Source: Henriciella sp. (GTDB taxonomy: Bacteria > Pseudomonadota > Alphaproteobacteria > Caulobacterales > Hyphomonadaceae). Taken from it: 53,239 bases of DNA. The stretch lies in contig JASJAO010000018.1 in assembly GCA_030066975.1 (NCBI GenBank), forward strand, positions 1-53,239, read 5' to 3'. The stretch's first letter is position 1. The number at the start of each line of letters is the position of its first letter. A program made the position numbers and the translations under genes. Of the stretch, positions 9,959 through 19,148 are shown in pieces. The notes under the pieces are model-generated. The model was not told where the DNA came from, did no database searches, and saw only the letters and a list, made by a program, of their open reading frames with translations.

Positions 9959-11095
9959 TCAGAACGCAAGTTCGAACTGTGTCGCGTCAGGATCACGCGG
10001 CGGCCTGAACAGATCGGTGCGAAGCGGTGTTCGCTCTTCCAGCAATCCGTTTGCCCGCAAGGCTCTTGCAAAGCGTTTGGCGATCAATGCCGCGACCACA
10101 CCCTGCCCGCGGCGGCGCTTGAACCAGTCAGCGTCATAGTCTTTCCCACCGCGCATGTCGCGCAATGTGTTGATGATACGCGCTGCGCGATCGGGGTAAT
10201 GCTGGACCAGCCATTCCTGAAACAGATCCTTCAACTCATAAGGCAAACGTAGCAACACATAACCGGCTCGGGTTGCGCCATGATCAGCGACGGTGGCGAG
10301 CAGCGTTTCGATTTCAGCTTCGTTCAAAGCCGGAATGATCGGCGCCATCATGACATTGACCGGAATGCCCGCATCGGCGAGCACGCGAACCGTCTGCAGG
10401 CGCAGGCGCGGCGCAGCCGCTCTCGGTTCCATTTTTCGCGCTAAACTGCCATCGAGTGTCGTGATTGAAATGCCAACCCGGCAGAGGCCTTTCTCTGCCA
10501 TGGGCGCGATCAGATCCACATCGCGCTGGATTAGAGCCGATTTGGTCAGCAGATAGACCGGGTGATTGTGGGCCGCCAGAATCTCAAGAAAGCGCCGTGT
10601 CAGTTCAAGCCGTTTCTCAATCGGCTGATAAGCATCCGTATTCACACCGATCGCGATCGGACGCGGGACGTATCGAGGTCGCGACAACTCGCGAAGCAGC
10701 AATTCGGGTCCATCCGGCTTGTAGAAAAGCTTGCTCTCGAAATCGAGGCCCGCCGATAGCCCCTGAAAGGCATGACTCGGCCGCGCAAAACAGTAAACGC
10801 ACCCATGCTCACACCCACGATAGGGGTTCAGAGACCGATCAAAGGAAATATCCGGTGACTTGTTGAACGTGATGATGGTGCGCGGGGTTTCCTTGGTCAG
10901 CGTGGTCCGCAGGGGCGCTGCCGCCTCTTCAATTGTGCCCCAGTCATCATCGAGTGCTTCACGGGTTTCAGGTTCAAACCGTCCGGTCTGGTTTGATACA
11001 GCGCCCCGTCCGCGGTGGTGGAAGCGTTCCCCCAACGCCTCCACCTCATCCCGTTCCACCCGGCCGTGTCTCTTCAGCTTCTGTCCCTGTCGCAT
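9959..11095 (-). CDS. Radical SAM protein, PA0069 / SplB-like family
   Basis: A 378-residue radical SAM enzyme. The [4Fe-4S] motif is CEHGCVYC (CxxxCxxC) in NPYRGCEHGCVYCFARPSH, an arrangement typical of the PA0069 branch related to spore photoproduct lyase. Further support is IAIGVNTDAYQPIEKRLELT and VNVMMAPIIPALN. The substrate is unknown. An ATG at 11095 is used; a TTG further upstream would add 12 residues with no family support. It lies 60 bases downstream of mutY on the same strand and is probably co-transcribed, which hints at, but does not prove, a nucleic-acid link. Confidence 0.88.
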   Translation of the reverse strand: MRQGQKLKRHGRVERDEVEALGERFHHRGRGAVSNQTGRFEPETREALDDDWGTIEEAAAPLRTTLTKETPRTIITFNKSPDISFDRSLNPYRGCEHGCVYCFARPSHAFQGLSAGLDFESKLFYKPDGPELLLRELSRPRYVPRPIAIGVNTDAYQPIEKRLELTRRFLEILAAHNHPVYLLTKSALIQRDVDLIAPMAEKGLCRVGISITTLDGSLARKMEPRAAAPRLRLQTVRVLADAGIPVNVMMAPIIPALNEAEIETLLATVADHGATRAGYVLLRLPYELKDLFQEWLVQHYPDRAARIINTLRDMRGGKDYDADWFKRRRGQGVVAALIAKRFARALRANGLLEERTPLRTDLFRPPRDPDATQFELAF

Positions 11096-11155
11096 GCCGA
11101 GCAATGAAGCACGACGACCAGAACAAAACAAGAACTAATGGAACATATCCACAAG

Positions 11156-12205
11156 CTATTTTGGAGTGTGATGGTCACGAATGGCGAGGTTCAAGGCTTT
11201 CGCAAACACGCTCGGCAAGGCATCTGCAGCCGCCTCCAGCGCGGTCGATTGGCCATCGATCTGGTCTTCTGCGCGCCAGACTTTCAGATACAGCGCGAAG
11301 TGCGTGAAGACGTGCCGCACCTCTCCGCAATCCTGCCAGTTCGCGTCTGAGGGGAATTGAGGAACACCCAAATCGTCTTGCCAATCTGAAGTAGGTAAAC
11401 CCAACATACCGCCCAGCAGTCCTTTGTCTGGCCTGCGTTCGGTTCGCACACGCCCATTCTGATCCAGCATGATAAAGACATGCCCCTGGCGGGTTGGTTT
11501 TGCGGTCTTTTTTGGCTTGATCGGATATCTTGACGGGTCGCCTTCGACCCTGCCTTCACAATGCTCCTGGAGCGGACAAAGCAGACAATTCGGGCTTTTC
11601 GGCGTGCAGATCGTGGCGCCCAGATCCATCAGCGCTTCTGCGAATTCAGCCGGGCGGTCTGCTGGTACCAGGTCTTCGACAATTCCCCTGATACGCGATT
11701 TTTCAGACGCCCACTCGCCTTTGCTCGCCAGCAGTCGAGAGAACACACGCTCGACATTTCCATCCACAGCGGCAGATCGGCGCCCAAACGCCAAAGCTGC
11801 CACAGCGCCCGCTGTATATGGGCCAATCCCCGGCAGTTTCTGCAGCGCGTCGGCGGTGACTGGCCATGCGCCGAGTGCGGTCACTTCACGCGCGCATTTC
11901 AGCAGGTTTCGCGCCCGGGCGTAGTAACCGAGCCCGGCCCAGGCCGCCATAACGTCCTCGTCTGCCGCAGCAGCAAGATCAGACACTTTTGGCCAGCGCT
12001 TGGTGAACTCAAGATAGTAACGCGTCGCATGCGGCACGGTCGTTTGCTGCAGCATGATTTCAGCCAGCCAAACACGATAAGGATCCGCCACGGCCCCCGC
12101 AGCCCGCGCCTTCGGCCCCAGACGCCAGGGCAAGTCCCGCGCCTGTTCATGATACCAGTCGAGGAGCTGATCGCTCAGGTCTGCAAACCGTAACTTTTCT
12201 TTCAT
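11156..12205 (-). CDS. mutY: A/G-specific adenine DNA glycosylase
   Basis: MutY removes adenine mispaired with 8-oxoguanine. The 349-residue protein shows DPYRVWLAEIMLQQTTV, the helix-hairpin-helix LPGIGPYTAGAVAALAFG and the catalytic Asp in VDGNVERV. The iron-sulfur cysteines are CTPKSPNCLLCPLQEHC (C-x6-C-x2-C-x5-C). The C-terminal third (about 220 on, GHVFIMLDQNGRVRTERRPD) is the NUDIX-like 8-oxoG recognition domain. Start codons at 12205 or 12211 are both possible; neither has a strong ribosome site. The gene is divergent from the DUF721 gene, whose start lies only about 25 bases away, so promoters must overlap. Confidence 0.95.
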   Translation of the reverse strand: MKEKLRFADLSDQLLDWYHEQARDLPWRLGPKARAAGAVADPYRVWLAEIMLQQTTVPHATRYYLEFTKRWPKVSDLAAAADEDVMAAWAGLGYYARARNLLKCAREVTALGAWPVTADALQKLPGIGPYTAGAVAALAFGRRSAAVDGNVERVFSRLLASKGEWASEKSRIRGIVEDLVPADRPAEFAEALMDLGATICTPKSPNCLLCPLQEHCEGRVEGDPSRYPIKPKKTAKPTRQGHVFIMLDQNGRVRTERRPDKGLLGGMLGLPTSDWQDDLGVPQFPSDANWQDCGEVRHVFTHFALYLKVWRAEDQIDGQSTALEAAADALPSVFAKALNLAIRDHHTPK

Positions 12206-12230
12206 GCTCATGGCGGGCAAACTGCGTCCC

Positions 12231-12773
12231 ATGGTAAAACGGTCAAGTCTTGATCCTGTCGAAGAAGCGCGCGCGCGAGTGCGGCTGCGCTATGCCAAGG
12301 CGAAACCGGTACACCCTGGTCCCGGTTCCATTGGCAGCGCCGCTAAACGTCTGACGCGAAAGGCCCTGCCGACCAAAGGGGCAACGATCACAAGACTGAA
12401 AGTCGAGTGGGAGTCGATTGTTGGGGAGCAACTCGCTCGGCTTTGCCGACCGGAAAAGCTGGGCGCAAGTCGTGGAGGGAGGCGCCTGACACTGCGTGTG
12501 ATCCCCGCGGCGGCTGGTCTTGTGCAGCACCAGAGCGAGATGATCCGCCAGCGCGTGTCTGTTGCCGCTGGCGGCGACATAACCGCGTTGAAACTCGTTC
12601 AGGGGCCTCTGACTGCGTCGAATAAATCCACTCCGGCGCCACGCCCCCACGTACCGCTTAGCGAAGCGCAACGCGAAGCCTTGCTGGCGAGCGCAGCCGA
12701 TATTGACGACGAAAAACTGCGCGCGGCGATTGTTGCGCTCGGCGAAGCCGTGCTATCGGCATCCACAGACTAA
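12231..12773 (+). CDS. DUF721 (DciA-like) protein
   Basis: A 180-residue basic protein. The central part (about 45-125) with VEWESIVGEQLARLCRPEKL and LTLRVIPAAAGLVQHQSEMI fits DUF721, the domain of DciA, which recruits the replicative helicase in bacteria lacking DnaC or DnaI. The C-terminus LSEAQREALLASAADIDDE is a helical tail common in alphaproteobacterial members. The placement between mutY and a DsbA-like gene plus smc is a conserved order in this class. Earlier ATGs at 12204 and 12210 cannot be excluded. Helicase loading here is inferred from family. Confidence 0.8.
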   Translation: MVKRSSLDPVEEARARVRLRYAKAKPVHPGPGSIGSAAKRLTRKALPTKGATITRLKVEWESIVGEQLARLCRPEKLGASRGGRRLTLRVIPAAAGLVQHQSEMIRQRVSVAAGGDITALKLVQGPLTASNKSTPAPRPHVPLSEAQREALLASAADIDDEKLRAAIVALGEAVLSASTD

Positions 12774-12841
12774 TACACGCCAATTGCCGTTAACACATTG
12801 GCAACCTTCCCGACTCAGACTGTTAAGAAAAGGTTATGGAT

Positions 12842-13588
12842 ATGCTTCGTTTCACCCGCCGCTCTGCTGTGGCTGCCCTTTCAGCACTGGCACTGACCGC
12901 TTGCGGCCAGTCCGCCACGACGGATGCCGAAACGATTTCGACACCGACCGACACGGCTGAAGCGAGTTCTCCGGATATGGTCCTCGGCAGCGCTGATGCA
13001 CCAGTCACCATGGTCGAATATGCGTCCTGGACCTGCCCAGCCTGTTTGCAGTTCGACAATGATGTCATGCCCATGGTGAAGTCGGACTATATCGAAACGG
13101 GCAAAGTCAAACTCGTGTTCCGGGAATTCCCAACCGCGCCGGAAAATATTGCGGTTGCCGGATTTGCACTCGCACGTTGCGCCGGTCCAGATCAGTATTT
13201 TGACGTCCTGGATGAGCTGTTTGATCGCCAGCCCGGAATTCTGGCGCTGGTGCGCAATGGCGGCCAAGTCAAAGAAGCGTTGATGCAGGTTGGCGCCAAT
13301 CATGGCATCGAAACGGAAGCAGCCTTCGACGCCTGTCTCAACGATACCGAGATCCGTCGCTCAATGGCAGCTGCCATTGCAACCGGCCGTGATGAAGGTG
13401 TGTCAGCGACACCAACGATTTTCATTAACGGTGCGAAGCTTGAAGGGTTTGACTGGCGAACAGCCGATGGCATGCGTGCGGTTCTCGATGAGAAACTGAG
13501 CGAAACCTCGCCTGCTGACGACGCGCCAGAAGAAGATACACCAGCAGAAGATGCGGCTGCGCCAGCTGACGCGGCTGAAGGGCAATAA
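12842..13588 (+). CDS. DsbA-like thioredoxin-fold lipoprotein
   Basis: About 248 residues, with a lipoprotein signal ending in lipobox LTAC (Cys21). After a Thr/Ser-rich spacer comes a DsbA/DsbG-type thioredoxin domain. The active site is TCPAC within YASWTCPACLQFDN; a helical insertion follows, and the cis-proline region is ATPTIFINGAKLEG. The last 30 residues are an acidic Ala/Pro/Glu tail. It is probably an envelope thiol oxidoreductase. AGG at 12831-12833 favours the ATG at 12842 (8-base gap) over the ATG at 12836. smc begins 15 bases after the stop, consistent with an operon. Confidence 0.88.
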   Translation: MLRFTRRSAVAALSALALTACGQSATTDAETISTPTDTAEASSPDMVLGSADAPVTMVEYASWTCPACLQFDNDVMPMVKSDYIETGKVKLVFREFPTAPENIAVAGFALARCAGPDQYFDVLDELFDRQPGILALVRNGGQVKEALMQVGANHGIETEAAFDACLNDTEIRRSMAAAIATGRDEGVSATPTIFINGAKLEGFDWRTADGMRAVLDEKLSETSPADDAPEEDTPAEDAAAPADAAEGQ

Positions 13589-13603
13589 GGGTACGGGGGC
13601 CGC

Positions 13604-16600
13604 ATGCACATAAAAGAACTGCGCATCGCGGGCTTTAAGTCCTTTGTTGACCCCGAAAACGTTCCGATTGAACACGGTCTGACCGGCATTGTCGGACCGA
13701 ACGGCTGTGGTAAATCCAACCTTCTGGAAGCCCTGCGCTGGGCGATGGGCGCGAACTCGGCGCGGGCGATGCGCGGCGGAGAGATGGATGACCTGATCTT
13801 CTCCGGTGCCGCCGGGCGTCCGGCCCGCGAGCTCGCCGAAGTGACGCTGGTGCTCGATAATTCTGATCGCACCGCTCCGCCGGAGTTCAACGCGTCAGAT
13901 ACACTGGAAATCATGCGCCGTCTGAAACGCGGCGCGGGCTCCACTTACAAGCTGAACGGGCGCACCGTGCGCGGCAAAGATGTCAAATTGATCTTTGCCG
14001 ATGCCTCGACCGGCGCCAACTCGCCGTCATTGGTGCGGCAAGGCCAGATTAGCGAATTGATCGCCTCGAAGCCGCAGAACCGGCGCCGTATCCTCGAGGA
14101 GGCCGCCGGTATTTCCGGCCTGAATACGCGTCGTCACGAAGCGGAACTGAAACTGCGCAGCGCCGAGACCAATCTTGAGCGACTGTCTGAAGTATCGGCC
14201 GAAGTGCAACGCCAGCTGGAAAGCCTGAAACGCCAGGCCCGCAAAGCACGCAAGTACAAAGAGCTGACAGCGAAGATCAACGCGCTCGAAGCCTATCTCG
14301 CGCATTTGAAGTGGCAAAGCGCCAAATCGGACCGGGAAACCGCCGCGCTCGCGCTGGCAAAGGCCAAATCCGAAGTCGAGCGCCTCACGCGGGAAGCTGC
14401 GACGACCGAAACAAAACGCCTGCAAGCCAGCGAAGGCCTGCAACCGTTGCGCAGCGCCGAAGCGGTTGCCGCCGGCAAGCTTGGCCAATCCCGAATTGAA
14501 CTGGTCAGACTGGAAACCGAACACAAGAATGCCGCTGAAATCGTTGCCGGGCTGGAGCGCGAGATGCAACGGCTGTCTGCGGATATCGAACGTGAGCAAG
14601 TGCAAAAGGAGGAGGCTGAAAAAACCCTCGCCGACGCACGCGATAGCCTCGCCGCCCTGCCGGTCGAAAATGATACGACCAATAAAGAGAAGGAAGCAAC
14701 AGCTGAACGCGTTCTGGCAGAGGCTAAACTCACACTGAGCGATGCTCAGGAAGATGCCGACGCCGCCGCGAGCCGGTTGTCTCAAACCCGCGCAGAAATC
14801 CAGGCTATGGAAGCCAATGCTGAGGCTCACCGCCGACGCAAGGAAAGACTTGAACAAGAAGTCTCCGCGCTTCAATCCAAACTCGCCAATCTGCCGGACA
14901 TCTCGGATCTCGTTCGCACGCTAAACGAAGCCCAGCGCGCAGAAGAAACGGCCCAGGCGGCGGCGGAGGCTGCAATGAACGCCATCGCCGAAGCCGAAAC
15001 CGCCGTCCAATCGGCTCAGGATGCAGAGCTGGAGGCAAAAACACCGGCCAACGAGGCTGAGGATCGGCTGCGCACGCTGGAAACTGAAATCGCCGGTTTG
15101 CAGCGCCTGCTCCGCAAGGCCAGCTCGACATCTGCGCCACCGGTCGTTGACCAGATCAAGACCCGTGACGGATATGAAAAAGCCGTCGCCGCTGCCCTCG
15201 GCGACGATTTGCAGGTCTCAACCGATCCGAATGCGGCAATCTTCTGGGGCGGCAGAGACATGTCGCAACCCGCCCTGCCTGGTGATGTCCGCGCGCTGAC
15301 AGATTTTGTAGAAGCACCCGGAGAACTCGCCGCGCGGCTTTCGCAATGTGGTGTTGTCTCCGTGTCAGAGGGGCGCCGTCTTGCCCCGGAGCTGTCCTGC
15401 GGTCAGAGGCTGGTGACGCTGGACGGGCATTTATGGCGTTGGGACGGGTTTACGCGAACGCCAGCTGCCCCGATCGCAGCCGCAGAGCGCCTGGAACAAC
15501 AAGCGCGCCTGGATGCGGCGCAGGCAAGTCTTGGTGGCGCGCGTCAGGCCGTGGCCGACACCGAAACCCGGTTCATCGAAGCCAAGGCGGCCCGAATTGG
15601 CGCTGAAGAAGATCTCAAACGCCTAAGAGCTGAGGCGCAACGCGCCGGAAATGAGCTTGATCAGGCGCGTCGTGCCCTGGCGACGGCAATCCAAAACCGA
15701 GACAAAGCCGGGCTTCAATCCGACGCTGTCAAAGAGAACCTCACCCGTGTCGAGGCAGAGCTCGCAATTGCGACAGATGCGTTCCAGACGGCTGTCCGCC
15801 CTGAGAACAAGGACGCCATTGGCGAACTTGAGCATAAGGTCGAGCAGAAACGTATCGCACTGCGTCTGGCCCGTGAGCACGAGACAGAGGCCCGCGGTCG
15901 CCTGACAGATCTGACGCGCAACCGGGAGCAGGCCATGGCTCGCCGGGATGCTCTGGAACGTGATGTCGAGCGTTGGGCGGGGCGTCTGGAAGCCAGCGGC
16001 CAGCGGGTCGAAGCACTTCTCAAGCGCCGGAACGAAGCCGTAACCGAAGCCGCCGATGCTCGCGCGCGCCCTGAGAAACTACAGGCCGAACGCGACGTGC
16101 TCGCCCAACGTGTCGACGCGCTGGCGCAGGAACGCCAAAAGGCTGCTGATGAACTGGCGACACGTGAAGCAGCAATCAGAGAGGTTGAATCAGCGGCACG
16201 CAGCGCGGCCAATCTTGCTATGAGTGCGCGCGAAACCCTTGCGGTGACCAATGCCAAGCTTGAGAACGCGCAAGAGCGTTTTGAAGAAGCGATGGAGATT
16301 GCCCAGGCGCAGTTCCAACGCACGCCAGAAGGTCTTCTGTCCCTCGCAGAGCAAGGACTGGACGCTGAAGAGCTTGAGCAGATTGACGTCAAAGAAGCAG
16401 AACACCAGGCTGAATTCCTTCGCCGGGACCGGGAACAGCTTGGCGGCGTCAATATGGAAGCCGAGGCCGAAGCCGAAGAACTGAGTTCGCGGCTGGGCAC
16501 GCAGGAAGAAGAGAAAGCCGACCTGACCGCGGCCATAGCCAAGCTTCGTGAAGGCGTCTCCGCGCTCAATGAAGAAGGCCGTCATCGCCTGATGGAAGCG

Positions 16601-17065
16601 TTCGAGAAAGTGAATGAACACTTCAAGGCGCTGTTCACGACCCTGTTCCGGGGCGGCGAAGCTGAGTTGCGTCTTGTTGACGCAGACGACCCGCTCATGG
16701 CCGGGCTGGAGATCTTCGCGCAGCCACCTGGAAAGCGTCTTGGAACGCTGTCTCTGATGTCTGGCGGGGAACAGGCGCTCACGGCAACGGCACTGATTTT
16801 CGCGGTCTTCCTGTCACGTCCGGCACCGATTTGTGTGCTCGATGAGGTCGATGCTCCGCTGGACGATGCCAATGTAGATCGCTTCTGCCGTATGCTGGAT
16901 GAGATGCGTAACCGCACAAATACCCGCTTCATCGTCATCACGCACAACCCCGTCACGATGAGCCGTATGGACCGCCTGTTCGGAGTAACCATGCGTGAAA
17001 AGGGCGTATCCAAGCTGGTTTCGGTCGATCTCGACGCCGCCGAAGAGCTTGTCGCTGCCGAATAG
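13604..17065 (+). CDS. smc: Chromosome segregation ATPase SMC
   Basis: SMC forms a ring with ScpA/ScpB that condenses and organises the chromosome. The 1153 residues have the full architecture. The N-terminal ATPase head has FKSFVDP and Walker A GPNGCGKSN (about 32-40). Long coiled coils, rich in Glu/Ala/Arg, run about 170-500 and 650-1000. A hinge lies between them (VVDQIKTRDGYEKAVAAALG to about 620). The C-terminal head has LSLMSGGEQALTATAL (ABC signature) and Walker B ICVLDEVDAPLDD. scpA and scpB are not in the window. The stop is 18 bases from atpI, an unusual neighbour relation. Confidence 0.98.
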   Translation: MHIKELRIAGFKSFVDPENVPIEHGLTGIVGPNGCGKSNLLEALRWAMGANSARAMRGGEMDDLIFSGAAGRPARELAEVTLVLDNSDRTAPPEFNASDTLEIMRRLKRGAGSTYKLNGRTVRGKDVKLIFADASTGANSPSLVRQGQISELIASKPQNRRRILEEAAGISGLNTRRHEAELKLRSAETNLERLSEVSAEVQRQLESLKRQARKARKYKELTAKINALEAYLAHLKWQSAKSDRETAALALAKAKSEVERLTREAATTETKRLQASEGLQPLRSAEAVAAGKLGQSRIELVRLETEHKNAAEIVAGLEREMQRLSADIEREQVQKEEAEKTLADARDSLAALPVENDTTNKEKEATAERVLAEAKLTLSDAQEDADAAASRLSQTRAEIQAMEANAEAHRRRKERLEQEVSALQSKLANLPDISDLVRTLNEAQRAEETAQAAAEAAMNAIAEAETAVQSAQDAELEAKTPANEAEDRLRTLETEIAGLQRLLRKASSTSAPPVVDQIKTRDGYEKAVAAALGDDLQVSTDPNAAIFWGGRDMSQPALPGDVRALTDFVEAPGELAARLSQCGVVSVSEGRRLAPELSCGQRLVTLDGHLWRWDGFTRTPAAPIAAAERLEQQARLDAAQASLGGARQAVADTETRFIEAKAARIGAEEDLKRLRAEAQRAGNELDQARRALATAIQNRDKAGLQSDAVKENLTRVEAELAIATDAFQTAVRPENKDAIGELEHKVEQKRIALRLAREHETEARGRLTDLTRNREQAMARRDALERDVERWAGRLEASGQRVEALLKRRNEAVTEAADARARPEKLQAERDVLAQRVDALAQERQKAADELATREAAIREVESAARSAANLAMSARETLAVTNAKLENAQERFEEAMEIAQAQFQRTPEGLLSLAEQGLDAEELEQIDVKEAEHQAEFLRRDREQLGGVNMEAEAEAEELSSRLGTQEEEKADLTAAIAKLREGVSALNEEGRHRLMEAFEKVNEHFKALFTTLFRGGEAELRLVDADDPLMAGLEIFAQPPGKRLGTLSLMSGGEQALTATALIFAVFLSRPAPICVLDEVDAPLDDANVDRFCRMLDEMRNRTNTRFIVITHNPVTMSRMDRLFGVTMREKGVSKLVSVDLDAAEELVAAE

Positions 17066-17083
17066 AGCATCTACGAGCGCGCC

Positions 17084-17440
17084 ATGACCGACCCGGAAAA
17101 CAGGGACCTTTCAGAACGGATCGCCCGCGCGAAAGAGGCCCAAGACAAGACCGAAAAAAAGAACCGGCAGGTGGAAACGGCCTGCGCGGTTTCGGCGGGT
17201 GCGATGGCTTTACGTTACGGGGCAGAGTTTGGTGCCGCCGTGTTTGTCGGCATTATGATCGGCTATGGCATTGATGAATATTTTGGGACGCGTCCCTGGG
17301 GCCTGCTGATCATGCTGGGCTTCGGTCTTGCGGCGGGCGTTCTCGGTGTTATACGCGCCTATCGAGAGTTGACGGCCTCAGCCAATGCGGCCATGAGCAG
17401 CCCCGAAACGGATGATGAAACTGAAGAATTGAAAAGCTGA
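17084..17440 (+). CDS. atpI: ATP synthase subunit I (AtpI/Q-like assembly factor)
   Basis: A 118-residue membrane protein with an acidic/basic helical N-terminus (1-35). Two transmembrane spans follow (FGAAVFVGIMIGYGID and GLLIMLGFGLAAGVLGVIRA). This is the form of the F0 accessory subunit I in alphaproteobacteria, thought to assist c-ring assembly or Mg2+ uptake. Its last base overlaps the atpB start (TGATG), so translation is coupled. Confidence 0.88.
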   Translation: MTDPENRDLSERIARAKEAQDKTEKKNRQVETACAVSAGAMALRYGAEFGAAVFVGIMIGYGIDEYFGTRPWGLLIMLGFGLAAGVLGVIRAYRELTASANAAMSSPETDDETEELKS

Positions 17441-18228
17441 TGAACCTCTTTTTCCGGCAAGTCGCAGACCCGATGAAACAGTTCGAAGTCCAGAAATGGT
17501 TCGAACTACCGCCTTTCTTTGGCTACGATATCTCTTTCACCAACGCGACCGGCTTCATGCTGCTGTCCGTGGTGTTGATCATCGCCTTCTTCGGCTATGC
17601 CGCCTCACGCGGAAAGATCATTCCAAACCGTATGCAGTCTGTCGGGGAAATCGGCTACGGCTTTGTGGCCGACATGATCCGCGGCACAGCAGGCGAAGAG
17701 GGCCTGCGTTTCTTCCCCTTCGTCTTCACACTCTTCTTCTTTGTCCTGTTTGCCAACCTGATCGGCATGTCACCGTACGCGTTTACGACAACCAGCCATC
17801 TGGTCGTCACAGGAGTACTAGCGTTGCTGGTCATCAGTATCGTGGTGGTGTTCGGCCTCTGGAAGAACGGGCTCAAATTCTTCGGACTGTTTGCACCGTC
17901 ACTCGGCGACATGCCTATTTTAGGCAAGATCGTCATCTATGCGATCCTGATCCCGATCGAAATCATCTCCTTTATCGCCCGCCCGCTCACATTGGCATTG
18001 CGCTTGTTCGCAAACATGCTGGCCGGACACATCCTCTTGAAACTGTTTGCTGGTTTCGTTGTCACAGGTGTGACCGCAGGTGGAATTGGCCTGGTTGTCG
18101 CCCCGCTTGCCTTCACGATGGGCGTGGCTTTGAACGCCCTGGAATTCCTCGTCGCTGGCCTGCAGGCATACGTGTTTGCCATCCTGACCTGCGTTTATCT
18201 CAATGACGCGCTGCATCCATCGCACTAG
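17440..18228 (+). CDS. atpB: ATP synthase F0 subunit a
   Basis: Subunit a forms the proton half-channels against the c-ring. The 262 residues have about six hydrophobic segments. The essential arginine lies in PLTLALRLFANMLAGH, followed by the conserved C-terminal helix ALEFLVAGLQAYVFAILTC. The start ATG overlaps the atpI stop. The following 109-base gap to atpE contains a small hairpin and no gene. Confidence 0.98.
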   Translation: MNLFFRQVADPMKQFEVQKWFELPPFFGYDISFTNATGFMLLSVVLIIAFFGYAASRGKIIPNRMQSVGEIGYGFVADMIRGTAGEEGLRFFPFVFTLFFFVLFANLIGMSPYAFTTTSHLVVTGVLALLVISIVVVFGLWKNGLKFFGLFAPSLGDMPILGKIVIYAILIPIEIISFIARPLTLALRLFANMLAGHILLKLFAGFVVTGVTAGGIGLVVAPLAFTMGVALNALEFLVAGLQAYVFAILTCVYLNDALHPSH

Positions 18229-18241
18229 GAGCCTTTTCGCT

Positions 18242-18257
18242 GCGGCCTTATGGCCGT
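18242..18257 (+). other. Hairpin between atpB and atpE
   Basis: CGGCC (18243-18247) pairs with GGCCG (18252-18256) around TTAT, with a flanking G-T pair. Lacking a T-run, it is more likely an mRNA stability or processing element than a terminator. Intercistronic structures before atpE are often linked to the high c-subunit output; that role here is inference. Confidence 0.35.
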
Positions 18258-18337
18258 GATCTTTATCTTGACGCGCCCGGATTAAAACGCTTCACGGGGC
18301 GCAAAATGAACTAACTGACTTCCCAAAGGAGATTCCC

Positions 18338-18574
18338 ATGGAAGGTGATATCACTCTCGGCCTCAAATATGTTGGTGCAGGCCTTGCGACACTCGGCATG
18401 ATCGGTGCTGCGATTGGTGTGGGTAACATTTTCGGATCGTTCCTCGACGCTGCCATGCGCAACCCCTCTGCTGCGCCTCAGCAGACCGGTAACCTGTTCA
18501 TCGGTATGGCCCTGTCAGAAGCGCTTGGCATTCTGTCCTTCCTGGTCGCGATCCTGATCCTGTTTGTGGTCTAA
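18338..18574 (+). CDS. atpE: ATP synthase F0 subunit c
   Basis: The 78-residue hairpin protein of the rotor ring. Two transmembrane helices are joined by the polar loop ARNPSAA. The proton-carrying acidic residue is the Glu in [15 protein letters not shown] of helix 2. The glycine-rich first helix ([17 protein letters not shown]) is typical. A strong AAAGGAG ribosome site precedes the ATG, fitting the need for many copies per enzyme. Confidence 0.98.
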   Translation: MEGDITLGLKYVGAGLATLGMIGAAIGVGNIFGSFLDAAMRNPSAAPQQTGNLFIGMALSEALGILSFLVAILILFVV

Positions 18575-18610
18575 CCCACTTTCTGAAGTGATCCTAAAGG
18601 ACCCGAAACG

Positions 18611-19144
18611 ATGATTGCACTCCTACTTGCTGCCGATGCAGCCGGTGAGGCGGCGGTGTTCCCGCCCTTCGATCCATGGCATTTCCCGTCCCAGATTTTC
18701 TGGTTGGTTCTGCTGTTCGGGTTCCTCTATCTTGTTCTTTCCCGGTTCATTCTGCCGAAGCTTGGCAGCGTATTGGAACACCGGGAAAGCACCATCGCGG
18801 ATGATCTCGACGACGCGGCTCGCATGAACGAGCAGGCCATCGACGCGCAAAAGGCCGTCGAAATCTCAATTGCGGAAGCGCAGGCAAAAGCTCGCGAAAC
18901 GGCCAGCAAGGCACGCGCAAAGATCGACAAGGAAATCGCCGAAGCGACCGCAAAGGTCGATGGCGAGCTTGATGTCAAACTGAGTGAAGCGGAAGAGCGG
19001 ATCGCGAAGCTCCGGGAAGACACGATGCAGAATGTCGAGGATATTGCCAGCGAAGCGGCCAGCAGCATGCTTGCGAAGTTTGGCGCGTCTGCATCCAAAG
19101 CTGACCTCGGCAAAGCCGTCAAATCGGCCCTCAGCGAAAGCTAA
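18611..19144 (+). CDS. atpF': ATP synthase F0 subunit b'
   Basis: A 177-residue stator subunit. A short N-terminal segment and PPFDPWHFPSQIFWLVLLFG form the membrane anchor, followed by the conserved LPKLGSVLEHRESTIADDLD. A long charged coiled coil (about 70-160) reaches toward F1. The b' paralogue is typical of alphaproteobacteria and photosynthetic lineages and pairs with the b subunit encoded next. Confidence 0.94.
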   Translation: MIALLLAADAAGEAAVFPPFDPWHFPSQIFWLVLLFGFLYLVLSRFILPKLGSVLEHRESTIADDLDDAARMNEQAIDAQKAVEISIAEAQAKARETASKARAKIDKEIAEATAKVDGELDVKLSEAEERIAKLREDTMQNVEDIASEAASSMLAKFGASASKADLGKAVKSALSES

Positions 19145-19148
19145 TCGC

